Source: Closterium sp. Naga37s-1 (lineage: Eukaryota > Streptophyta > Zygnematophyceae > Desmidiales > Closteriaceae). From it: a stretch of DNA of 64,000 bases. A program made the position numbers and the translations under genes. Within the stretch, counting starts at the first letter, position 1, and each line of letters opens with the position of its first letter. Positions 46,184-55,751 of this stretch are shown in pieces. A model generated the notes under the pieces. The model was not told where the DNA came from and did not search any database. It was given only the letters and a program-made list of their open reading frames with translations. The stretch is taken from positions 310,001 to 374,000 of the forward strand of contig CANJKZ010000263.1 of NCBI GenBank assembly GCA_947471745.1, written 5' to 3'.

Positions 46184-46950
46184 CTCCCCTGCCGCGTTCA
46201 CGCTTGGGCCTCCCAGCCCACAGGGCAGCACTGATCGGAGAAAAGATCAGCGGAGTGTACACAACACGCAGCACGCCGGTCACCGCACCAGCCATGTAAG
46301 AGGGCATGGCACCTTCTGCTGCACATCGTCGTCAACGTCGCCTACATCGGCCAGGCGCACTTGGCAATTGCAACAGAGCACCGGTTGAAGGCCGGGTAGT
46401 ACAGCACCTTCGTCAGGAAGTCGGCCGGCTTCTCAGCGGTCGGGATGAACTTCCCGCACTTCACCATGTGCTGCAGCCAGGCCTGTCGCCGCTCCATGTG
46501 CTTGAGGTTGCCCATCAACCCCATGCCCTCGGCGACCGTGATGGCCGACTTGTTGTCTACACGAAGGACCGTCGGCTTCCCGGCGTATAGCTGCCGGAAC
46601 TCAGCGAGGAGGAAGCGAAGGCGGCGTCCCTCCTTGACGGCTTCGGTGGCCGCCAGGTACTCCGACTTGGACGACGACAGCGTCGCACACTTGATGCGCT
46701 GGCTCGACCAGGAGACTGCGACCCCTCCGTAGACGAACACGTAGCCTCCCATGCTCGTCCTATTCTGCTTGTCACCAGCGTCGTCGGCGTCCATGTTGCC
46801 GACCAGTTCCAGCGACTCGGGTCCCCCGCCGAACTCCAGGGCGGTGTCGCGAGTGCTGGCGAGATAGGCAAGGCCGCGAACTGCAGCGAGTTGACCTTCT
46901 GTCGGTACTCCTCCTTCTGACGCGCCTGCGCCTCCTCGTCGTCGAAGGTG
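46184..46950 (-). pseudogene. Copia-D'' RNase H end
   Basis: Polypurine tract, then the RNase H C-terminal half (GGYVFVYGGVAVSWSSQR, VDNKSAITVAEGMGLMGN). It is about 98% identical by eye to 33,390-34,170. It stops at about 46,950, where LTR-end sequence (46,951-47,034) follows. Confidence 0.9.
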
Positions 46951-47034
46951 AGGTCGGCTGCAGCCCCTGCACATCCGACCACGAGGTCGGCTCCGCCCAA
47001 GCGAGGACGGGGCCGCACAACACTCTCGTTGACA
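46951..47034 (-). repeat. LTR remnant closing the D'/D'' composite
   Basis: 84 bp matching the last part of the D' LTR (GGTCGGCTGCAGCCCCTGC to CTCGTTGACA), about 8% different from the middle LTR. It abuts AGTTA and then Copia-D. Confidence 0.8.
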
Positions 47035-47188
47035 AGTTAGGGGTGGTTGGTTCTCGACTTGTCGAGCAACCGTTTGATCACCACTATCTAAGCCATCTTG
47101 TACGAGATAATGTCTCTAGCGGAGTGGAAGGCGACGAAGCAAAGTCCCACCGTCGACCGTGCTACGCTCGACAATGTATCATTATCCA
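47035..47188 (+). mobile_element. Copia-D, part 2 (integrase C-terminus)
   Basis: GWLVLDLSSNRLITTI directly continues the integrase C-terminal block broken off at 32,376. It ends at the solo LTR at 47,189. Confidence 0.85.
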
Positions 47189-48203
47189 TGACAAAACTAC
47201 TACAACGGAAGCTAGTCTACGGGGTAGGCACGGGGTAGGAGTGATCGTAGCGTCTTTCCTTAGTCGTTTCCTTGTGCTCTCACTACTTGCTAGACCACGG
47301 GGAGAATAGGCAAGAGTTCATAATGATATATGACTGACTACATCAGAGCTAGCATGCAGGTCGGTCGACTGCCACCGCAGCACAGTCGACCGCGTTCTAG
47401 CACGACTTGGTCGACCGCACTCCAGCAGAGCAAAGTCGCGGCCTGCCAGCACTTCAAGTTGACAGCGTGCCAACGCTGCAGCAAGGCGGCTGCATAGCGT
47501 TGCATCCGCAGGATAGCACCGCACCCACTTCACAGGTGCTTGCAGATAATTGGCGGGCTGTGTCTTGTCACCTACACAGCGCACACACCAGATCGTCCTC
47601 GTGCTGATGACTGCTCCTGGTAAGCCACGTCGACCTCGGGATACCACACCGAGGTCGGGCTCGCCACTTACACCTGGGCGACTGTCGCGCACGTCCGCAG
47701 AACTTCGTCGCCCGAGTAACTTGGTCGACCTGGAAACCACCAGGTCGGCGTTGACTTTTTCGGGGAAAGTCGACCAGAAGTTGTATGTGCTCGTCGATTG
47801 CCTAAGTCGACGACCACCAGCCGACTTCACCAAGTCGGCCACTCCCCAGGTCGGCGGCCCCAAAGTCGGCGCCACTCCTCTTCGTGCCCGTCGACCACCC
47901 AAGTCGACGACCACCTCCGGTCGACCATACCAAGCCAACCACACTCCTGGCCGACTAGCTCCAGGTCGACCAGACCCCTAGTCGACCAGCTCCAGGTCGA
48001 CCAGCACAGCTGTCAGCCGACCGCACCATGTCGGCTTCACCAGGTCGACGCCCTGCCAGGTCGACCTCCCAAGTCGACCTCCTGAAGTCGGCGCCCACCC
48101 AAGTCGGCGCCCACTGCTACAGGTCAGCTGCACCTCCCACATCCAACAACGAAGTCGGCTCCGCCCAAGCGTGGACGGGGCCAACACACGAATCCGGTTG
48201 ACA
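47189..48203 (-). repeat. Solo LTR of the Copia-D' family
   Basis: 1,015 bp, the same length as the D' LTRs, TGACAAAAC to CGGTTGACA, with the dense GTCGAC/GTCGGC words of that family but a different array in the middle. It is flanked by ATTAT (47,181-47,185) and ATTAT (48,204-48,208). Three extra bases, CCA (47,186-47,188), lie between the left duplication and the LTR. They equal the first three bases of the primer-binding site on the minus strand (TGG). Confidence 0.88.
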
Positions 48204-49345
48204 ATTATTCCCAGCAGATTTTGCGGATGATGACAACGATGATGAAGAAATGACTAAAGCACCAACCTCTCTGCTCGTGCCCACGTCGACTCCTCGACCA
48301 AAGTCGCCCTCTGTCTGCTTGAGCTCAACTCTCTGCCTTGCCACAAACTCCTCCTACAGATGAAACACCGGCAGAGGAGCGATCCTCAGACGAGCTGATT
48401 GTGGAATAAGATTTTCGCAGAAGAGCTACCTGCATAAGAAATTGCCGCGGAAGAGCAACCTGCGGAAGAAGGATCTGCGGACGATCATCTTCAGGTATCT
48501 TCCGCGAAGCACTAACAATGTTAACGATGACTTCGCTCAACGGCATGCATGAGGATGTAGTGCAAAAAGAGCTTGACTCTGCTGACGAGTGTGTCGTCAA
48601 CACGGATCATCGACGGGACATGTTGACCATGACAGTCGCAGAAGCTTTGCAAAGCTGGAAGGGTGCGGCAATCGGGGCAGCAATGGATGCAGAGATCCAG
48701 ACTCTCTACGACTAAGAGACTTGGGAGCTGGTACCTCGTCCACCTAGGGTAAATGTCATGAAGAATCGATGGGTTTTGACGACGAAGTACAACCCAGACG
48801 ATACGGTCGACCGAGAGAAGGGTCGACTTATCGTCAGAGGTTACACGCAGGCCCGAAACGACTTCGACGCTACATTTGCCCATGTCGGAAGCTATGGATC
48901 TGCTCGGATGCATCAGTCGAATGTGGCTGGCTATCAGAAACTTGGATTTGATGCAACTTGACATGACGAACGCATTACTGAATGCGAAACTCGACCGCCC
49001 TCTCTTCACGGAAGAACTTGAGTTCTATAACGACGGGACGGATCGGGCCTGCATGCTGAAGAAAAGCCTCAGCAGACTGAAGCAGAGTCCAATGCTATGG
49101 TATGAGGCCCTTGACGAAGTGCTAGTCGACGCAGGATGGTTGAAGAACCAGGTCGCCACGAGCCGCAGCAAGGAGCACCTGGCGGAGCTCAAGGCACTGC
49201 TTGAAATTGTCTTCCAGCTGCAAGCGATCAGCCCTATTAGCAAGCACCTGGGTTTGGAGCTGATCAAAGACAGGGAAGCAGGGAAGATCTAGCTGCACCA
49301 AAGAGGCTATGCTGATAGGGTGCAAAGGCGTTTTCTGCCAGAAAG
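48204..49345 (+). mobile_element. Copia-D, part 3 (hinge and RT)
   Basis: An acidic hinge (DDDNDDEEMTKAPT) is followed by RT (NRWVLTTKYNPDDTVDREK, LMQLDMTNALLNAKLDRP, CMLKKSLSRLKQSPMLWY). RNase H and LTR are not found; similarity fades at about 49,345. It is old, with several interruptions. Confidence 0.88.
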
Positions 49346-49560
49346 ACCTCCTAGTTGAGTTCGGAAAATGCCAAATTCGGACCTTTCAAAGGAGGGGGAG
49401 GGGGGGTGGGGTAGGGGGGTTAGGGAGAGAGAGAGGCGGTTTCTGACATCTCCATCAGACACATTCAGCACGACGAGCGCTCGCAATTAAACCATCATCA
49501 TCAACGGTTCCTGTTCGCCGGCATCTGACATCACGTCAAAACTCTCGCCAACACCACGTG
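49346..49560. other. Unassigned segment with a G-rich tract
   Basis: No coding sequence recognised. At about 49,391-49,428 the plus strand has GGGGGAGGGGGGGTGGGG, then TAGGGGGG and TTAGGG, a strong G-quadruplex pattern, followed by GAGA repeats. Confidence 0.6.
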
Positions 49561-51198
49561 CATCAATACCGTCCGATCTACATGCGCTACACGTAGCTTC
49601 CTGACTGATACGTCTTAGGCCGGCAGTGGCGATCGGCATTCCTTTTTGTGAATATGTTTGTTTTTTTTACCGCCCCTTCTGCGCGCGTTCGGGCAGCTTG
49701 CAGAATCTCCGCAAATTGTTGTGCGCATGACGTTAGGTTGTCCGGACTCGACGTCATGGGAACTATGGGGTTCTGCCCATAGTTAAGATAAAACGGTGAC
49801 TGTTGTGTCATTGCTGACGTGGCGTTGTTGTAGGCTAACTCGATCAGCGGCAACTGCTGCTCCCAGGTTGTTGGGTCGTCGCACGTGGCACAAATCAACT
49901 ACTCCATAGTATGGTTCGTCTGCTCCGTTTGACCGTCGGTCTTGGGGTGGTACGACGAACTAAACTGTAGCAGGGTCCCGAACTACCCCCATATCTTCTT
50001 CCATATTTTGCTTGTGAACTTCGTGTCGCAGTCGCTGATGATCACGGCTGGTATCATGTACAAGCGAACGACGGTCGCGATGAAAATGCGAGCGGTTTCC
50101 TCAGCTGAAATGAATTTTGTGCACGCATTGAAGTGAGTTATTTTCATCAATCGGTCAACGACAACCATGACTGCGTCATTACCACCAGGGCTAGAAGGTA
50201 ACCCCGTGACGAAATCAATTGTAACTTGCTGTTAGGCACGCTCAGTGGCGGAATCAGCTGCTGTTGACCTGCCTTTTACTTGCACGAGCTCTTCATCACC
50301 TGACACATGGGCCACAATCTTACGTGGTGCTGTACGTCGGTCAGCAGCTTCGGCATGTAGTAGTACCGTTGCAGTTGGTGTCGTGTGTTTTCAACCCCGA
50401 AATGACCCGAGGTAATTCCATCATGTGCCTCCTGAGTAGCAACTCCCTTAACAGCGAGTATGCGGGTACCTAAATGCGGTTGGTTCTCGGTTTTACTTAA
50501 TTTTCTCCCTCAGCTTTTGTTAGTGACTGTGGATTTCTGGTGGTGAAAAATGGGTCTGTGCAATATCCGTAGGTGAATAGGCCTGTTAGCTGTCGGTTGG
50601 TTTGGGCAAATAGGATGGCGCCAAGTTGGGCAATGGATGAGGGCGTCAACGATATTCGATCCCCCTTTTTTTACGTGCGGTGTAGTGAATAGTGGACTCC
50701 GGATAGTCCAACCACCATATCTGTCAGGAATTGAGGTTCGGTTGGGCGCGTAGGTACTGTAGTGAACAGTAATCTGTTTGTACTGTAATATCAGCTTCTG
50801 TGAGGTAACCCCGCCACACTTTGAACGCGTGCACGATCGCCAGCATCTCGTGGTCGTGTATCGGGTAGTTGCTTTCGGGCGGGTGAAGCTTGCAGGACCC
50901 ATACGCGATTGGCTGAAGGCCGTTCCCAAAGCCATGCAACAATACTTCTCCCACAGCGATGTCACTTCCCTCGATGACCAGTTCGAACGGGTTGTGAGGA
51001 TCAGCAATGTGAAGCACGAACAACGAAGCACTTTGCTCTTTCTCCCCCCATGTGTACTCAGCCCCCTTCTTTAGCAGATTGGTTAGTGGGGCAGTCAGCT
51101 TCGCCATGTCGAGGACGAACCGACGCACGTAGTTGACGAACCCCAGAAAACTTTGCAACTCGGTCAGGTTTGTCGGCGCGTGCCATGCTTGAATCGCC
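49561..51198 (-). mobile_element. Gypsy-J: Ty3/gypsy fragment (RT end, RNase H, integrase)
   Basis: On the minus strand from right to left: RT C-terminus LQSFLGFVNYVRRFVLDMAK near 51,160-51,100 and APLTNLLKKGAEYTWG; RNase H PIAYGSCKLHPPESNYPIHD, EMLAIVHAFKVWRGYL near 50,830; integrase core MVVVDRLMKITHFNAC near 50,160 and AVIISDCDTKFTSKIW near 50,020; and the integrase end LPLIELAYNNATSAMTQQSP near 49,850. The left end is ragged near 49,560; the right end is cut by Copia-F at 51,199. It is broken in several places and is possibly, but not provably, the same element as Gypsy-I. Confidence 0.92.
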
Positions 51199-51324
51199 TG
51201 TCAGACTTATATGCTATAGTCTGTGTAGGCTGTAGTGGGGTAGACAATATGGGGTACAACACTTTTAGGTCATCCTACTTGTACCCACCTGTTTCCTAGT
51301 GCATTCACTCCTTGTTCTTTCACA
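51199..51324 (+). repeat. 5' LTR of Copia-F
   Basis: 126 bp, TG...CA. Inserted in Gypsy-J; a right-hand partner is not found, so the target duplication cannot be tested. Confidence 0.85.
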
Positions 51325-51429
51325 TGGTATAGAGCAGGTTCCCTAGTGGGAACGTTTCCTAGGGCCCACCGAAAATTCGAAAGTTTTTTTTCCTGCCCGG
51401 AGCGCACTTCACCCCTGCCCGAGTCGCGC

Positions 51430-51693
51430 CCCGCGTCCCCTGCCCTTAGTGGCCCCTTAGCCGCTCCCTCGCGGCCCCTCTCACGGCCCCTCGCGGCCCC
51501 TTAGCTGCTCCCTCGCGGCCCCACTCACGGCCCCTCGCGGCCCCTCGATCACGGCCCCTCGCGGCCCCTTAGCCGCTCCCTCGCGGCCCCTCTCACAGCC
51601 CCTCGCGGCCCCTCTCACGGCCCCTCGCGGCCCCTTAGCCGCTTCCTCGCGGCCCCTCTCACGGCCCCTCGTGGCCCCTCTCACGGCCCCTCG

Positions 51694-51725
<32 letters not shown>

Positions 51726-51995
51726 CGGCCGTTCGCGGCCCCTCGCGGCCCCTCTTGCGGCCCCTCCGCGGCCGTTCGCGGCCCCTCGGCCCCTCTCGCG
51801 GCCCCCTCGCGGCCCCTCGTGGCTCGTCGCACGGCCCCTCCGCGGCCGTTCGCGGCTCTCGCGGCCACTCTCCCGGCCCCTCGCGGCTCGTCGCGGCCCC
51901 TCCGCGGCCCCTCTCCAGGCCCCTCGTGGCCCCGTCGCGGCTCCCTCGCGGCCCCGTTGCGGCTCCCGCGTCGCCCCTGCCCGCCGCGGCGCCCT
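51430..51995. repeat. Copia-F leader array 1 and poly-C tract
   Basis: Degenerate units of CCTCGCGGCCCCTTAGCCG / CGGCCCCTCTCACGGCCCC type, interrupted at 51,694-51,721 by an uninterrupted run of 28 C. Confidence 0.9.
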
Positions 51996-52104
51996 GCCCT
52001 AACCCGCGCCCTGGAGCAGGCCCCACTTCAGCCCTGCAGCAGCCGCCCCCTGCAGCAGCCGCGCCGCCCCCTGACCGCCGCGGCGCCCTGCCCTAACCCG
52101 CGCC

Positions 52105-52475
52105 CTGCAGCAGCCGCCCCCTGGAGCAGCCGCCACTGCAGCAGCCGCCCCTGGAGCAGCCGCCACTGCAGCAGCCGCCCCTGGAGCAGCCGCCACTGCA
52201 GCAGCCGCCCCTGGAGCAGCCGCCCCTGCAGCAGCCGCCCCTGGAGCAGCCGCCACTGCAGCAGCCGCCCCTGGAGCAGCCGCCACTGCAGCAGCCGCCC
52301 CTGGAGCAGCTGCCGCTGCAGCAGCCGCCCCTGGAGCAGCCGCCCCTGCAGCAGCCGCCCCTGGAGCAGCCGCCCCTGCAGCAGCCGCCCCTCGAGCAGC
52401 CGCCACTGCAGCAGCCGCCCCTGGAGCAGCCGCCCCTGCAGGAGCCGCCCCTGGAGCAGCCGCCCCCTGCAGCAG
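52105..52475. repeat. Copia-F leader array 2, 30-bp units
   Basis: About twelve units of GGAGCAGCCGCC-ACTGCAGCAGCC-GCCCCT (30 bp), highly homogeneous, hence recently amplified. The period is a multiple of three, so frames on both strands stay open. Confidence 0.93.
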
Positions 52476-52975
52476 CCGCGGAGCCCTCGCCCTGCAGTGG
52501 TAGCGGCCTCCCCGTTGCCGCCGTCGTACGCCTGCCCTTCTCGCCACTGGTGAGCACTGCCCTGCCCGTACTGCTGTTACTGCTGCTCTTGCTGCTACTG
52601 CTCTTTCTCCTGCTACTGCTGCTTCTGCCGTGGCCAGATGCAGCTCCAGCGCCGTCCGCGTGAGTCCCTCGCCCCCCAACAGCTTCGTGAGTGGTACGCT
52701 AGTTGGGGTTGTAGGGGTGGCCGCGCTACGACTACTGCTACTGCTTCTACTGCTGCTACTGTGGCTACCACTGCTCCTCCTGCTCCTGGCGGTGGCCAGA
52801 TGCAGCTCCAGCGACGTCCGCGTGAGTCCCTCACGCCCCAGCAGCTTCGTGAGTGGTACGCTACTTGGGGTTGTCGGGGTGGCCGTAGTGGGAGTCGTTC
52901 TGGCGTGAGGAGTTCGGGAGCTACTTGTAGTGGCCAGGTGCAGCTGCAGAGGCCTGGCCGTTTCTGGTAACGTTG

Positions 52976-53504
52976 AACCTGGGAGGGGAAGGCAACGAGA
53001 GGTGCAGCGTTTATTGAGAGTAAACACCGGAACAGGACAGCAGGAGACGAGAGAGGCTGTTGGCATGCCGCAGGAGGCAGCTGTTCAACACTCTCAAAGG
53101 CACGCCGCTGCAAGGGATTCCGTCCTCCATGCGACCCACGAGGCACCTATGGCCTTCCCATCCCCTTCTTCTAGCCTCAGAATTTGCCCTCTCAACTTCC
53201 GGAGGCAAGGAAGCCCCTTTGGTTCGAGGTTTGCATGCACCCACCAAACCACCCCTGTCATCAGGGGCCGCCACTATTTGGATGAAAAAAATATAAAATA
53301 TAAAAATACTTTCCTATTTGTCCCCCTCCGATTGCAAGCCGTTCACCAAAAGGTGTTAGGTGTTTCCCCTGCACGTGGAGCGTAGCACCCCAGGGTCCCC
53401 TCGTGGGCACGAAGCCGTGGTCTGGCTCACCTCGTGCCAGCCTCACCTGGTGCGCACGAAGCCATTATAGAGCGACCCGTAGTAGAAGGTGTTGACGAAG
53501 TGAG
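52976..53504. other. Unassigned segment, possibly containing host exon sequence on the minus strand
   Basis: No retroelement hallmarks. Minus-strand runs HFVNTFYYGSLYNGFVRTR (about 53,500-53,446) and GFVPTRGPWGATLHVQGK (about 53,425-53,372) look protein-like and share a GFV-x-TR motif, but they match no family I can name with confidence; the second is vaguely like an IPT/TIG strand pattern. An AT-rich stretch lies at 53,285-53,310. Copia-G starts at 53,505. Confidence 0.3.
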
Positions 53505-53902
53505 TGTTAAAATATATATTGTGTAGCATGCCAACACATGTGACTGTACACCAATTGTGGTGTACAGTTGGGTTGGGACTACACCCAACTTTGGGTGTAG
53601 TCTTGCACTTTGGGGTGCCAATCCACCCAATTGTGGTGGAGCCCCCAAATGCAACCCTTTTGACTTGTGGGTACCTCACTTCCCACAATTGAGGTTACCC
53701 CAAGCCAAGTGGGCCTAGGGTTGCCTCACTTCTACAAAGTGTGGGCAACCCAACCCACTTGACCTATGGTTCCCTCACTTCCCCAAGTGAGGTCAACCCA
53801 ACCTATGGTCACTTTCATCCTTCCCTTCCAACCTTCCCTTCCAACTATGTATGCTAGGTTGTTCCTCTAATCTAATGACTTGTTCAATTCACAATCTTCA
53901 CA
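53505..53902 (+). repeat. 5' LTR of Copia-G (left edge probable)
   Basis: 398 bp. It contains short internal inverted words around TGTACACCAATTGTGGTGTA. The right edge is fixed by the primer-binding site; the left edge is chosen at TGTTAAAATATATAT, which resembles the start of the Copia-E LTR on its own strand (TGTCAACATATATTTT). Confidence 0.75.
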
Positions 53903-54059
53903 TGGTATAGAGCTAGTTGTTCCTAAGCCTTTTCTCTCCCTCCCTCAAAGTTTTTTCTTCCCCATGGGCCCACCCCACAGCCACAAACCCCCTACGTGTG
54001 GCTCAACCTAGCATCTCCTTGGCACGACCTACGTCGTCGCCGCCCTCCCCTCCCTCCGC

Positions 54060-55750
54060 CGTGATTGCGCCCTCCTCGCCTGCGGATCCCACCGCCGCGA
54101 GTGCATCACCGCCCCCCGTCGCCGCGACACACCGTCGCTGCCCCCCCCCCCCCCCCTCCCCCTTTTTTCCGCCGCCGCGCCTTCTCTGGCGCCGCCTGCA
54201 CATCCCGCCGCGACGCCTCGTCGCCGCCTCCTCCTCCCCCTGCCGCGACCCCCCGTCGCCGTCTCCCTCCCGCCGCCGCGCCTACTTCGGCGTCGCCCGC
54301 GCATCCCTCCGCCGCGACGCCCCGTCGTCGCCTGCCCCTCCCGCTGCCGCGACGTCGCGTCGCCGCCTCCCCCCACCGCCGCCGCGCCTTCCTCGGCGCC
54401 GCCTGCGCATCCCGCCGCCGCGACGCCCCGTCGTCGCCTCCTGTCCCGCCGCCGCGACTTCGCGTCGCCGCCTGCACTCCCCATCGCCGCGACCCCCCGT
54501 CGCCGCCTACGCATCCCGCCGCCGCGACCCGCTCGTCGCCGCCTGCACGATCCGCCGCCGCGACTTCGCGTCGCCGCCTGCACGACCCGCCGCCGCGACT
54601 TCGCGTCGCCGCCTGCGCATCCCGCCGCCGCGACCTTCTCGTCGCCGCCTGCACCCCTTGCCGCCGCGACCTTCTCGTCGCCGCCTGCACCCCTTGCCGC
54701 CGCGACCTAAAGTCGCCGCCCGCGCGACCTCCTGCCGCGACCTGCTCGTCGCCGCCCGCACATCCCGTCGCCGCGACCTAACAATCGCCGCCCCCCGCAT
54801 CCTACCGCCGCGACCTGCTCGTCGCCGCCCGCGCATCCCGCCGCCGCGCCTTCCTCGTCGCCGCCCGCGCATCCCACCGCCGCGCCTTCCCCGTCGCCGC
54901 CCGCGCATCCCTCCGCCGCGCCCTCCTCGTCGCCGCTCGCTCATTCCGCCGCCACGATTCCCTCGTCGCCACCCGCGCATCCCGCCGCCGAACGTTCCTC
55001 GTAGCAGCCGCCTCATCCCGCAGCAGCAGCGTCATTGGCAGCAACAGCTTCGCCCACAGCTACACCTGCGTTCTCCCTCCCCCTCCCCCTTTCCTCCTCC
55101 TCTCCTCCCACGCAGCAGCAGCCGGGACAGCTCAGCAGCCACAGCAGCAACAGCGGCAGCAGCGGCAGCATTAGGAGCAGCGATAGCAGCGGCAGCAGCT
55201 GCATCCACCATCTTCCTCCCCCTCCTCCCCTCCCCCCCCCTCTCCTCCCTCTCAGCAGCAGCAGCGGCGGCAGCAGCGGCAGCAGCGCCAGCAGCGGCAG
55301 CAGCGGCAGCAGCGGCAGCAGCGGCAGCAGCGGCAGCAGCGGCAGCAGCGGCAGCAGCGGCAGCAGCAGCAGCAGCCGGAGAAGAACTCCACTCCCCGCA
55401 GCAGCAACCCCTCCTCCCCTCCCCCCCCCTCTCCTCCCTCTCAGCAGCAGCAGCGCCAGCAGCGGCAGCGGCGGCAGCAGCGCCAGCAGCGGCAGCAGTG
55501 GCAGCAGCGGCAGCAGCGGCAGCAGCGGCAGCAGCGGCAGCAGCGGCAGCAGCAGCAGCAGCCGGAGAAGAACTCCACTCCCCGCAGCAGCAACCCCCCC
55601 CCCCCTCCCCCCCCCCCCCCCCCCCCCCCCCCCTCTCCTCCCTCTCGGCTGCCGCGGGTCCACCCGCCGTCGCCCTCCCACTTGACCGCCGCGGGTCCAC
55701 CCGCCGCCGTCCACCTCGAGGCCGCCGCGGGTCCACCCGCCGTCGCCCCT
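54060..55750. repeat. Minisatellite leader of Copia-G
   Basis: Degenerate 30-36-bp units around CGCCGCCGCGACTTCGCG and TCGCCGCCTGCACGACC (54,100-55,020), GGCAGCAGC triplet arrays (about 55,255-55,380 and 55,440-55,570), and a C-rich run of 12 C, T, 27 C (55,594-55,633). Open frames of hundreds of codons on both strands here are compositional. Confidence 0.88.
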
Positions 55751-55751
55751 C

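Larger units (their letters stand above)
32377..47034 (-). mobile_element. Composite Copia-D'/D'': LTR-internal-LTR-internal-LTR remnant inserted in Copia-D
   Basis: Three LTRs in one orientation lie at 32,377-33,389, 45,168-46,183 and 46,951-47,034 (end only). The outer flanks are AGTAA (32,372-32,376) and AGTTA (47,035-47,039), probably a 5-bp target duplication with one change. The left internal region (33,390-45,167, minus strand, carrying Copia-E) is a nearly full gag-pol; the right one (46,184 to about 46,950) is only the RNase H end. The middle LTR has a polypurine tract (GGCAGGGGAG) on one side and a primer-binding-like site (TGGTGCGATGAGC) on the other, so it serves both units. Such an arrangement is expected from LTR-LTR recombination between copies. 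Confidence 0.88.
51199..52975 (+). mobile_element. Copia-F: 5' fragment of a short-LTR copia
   Basis: The LTR is 51,199-51,324 (126 bp, TGTCAGACTT to TTTCACA) and carries the GTGTAGGCTGTAGTGGGGTA block of the Copia-1/Copia-2 family, in plus orientation. The primer-binding site TGGTATAGAGCAGG follows at 51,325. Next come leader arrays (51,430-52,490), then a gag-tail region with two copies of PQQLREWYA(S/T)WGCRGGR (about 52,660-52,890). Nothing further of pol is present; recognisable sequence ends near 52,975. A fossil fragment. Confidence 0.85.

Noticed and set aside
32377-46960. Segmental duplication of host DNA between 32.4-34.2 kb and 45.2-47.0 kb
   Set aside because: The repeated segments are an LTR plus RNase H of one copia family, explained by a tandem element.
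27823-51198. Gypsy-I and Gypsy-J as halves of one element
   Set aside because: They have the same strand and complementary domains, but no matching broken edge or target duplication links them; kept separate.
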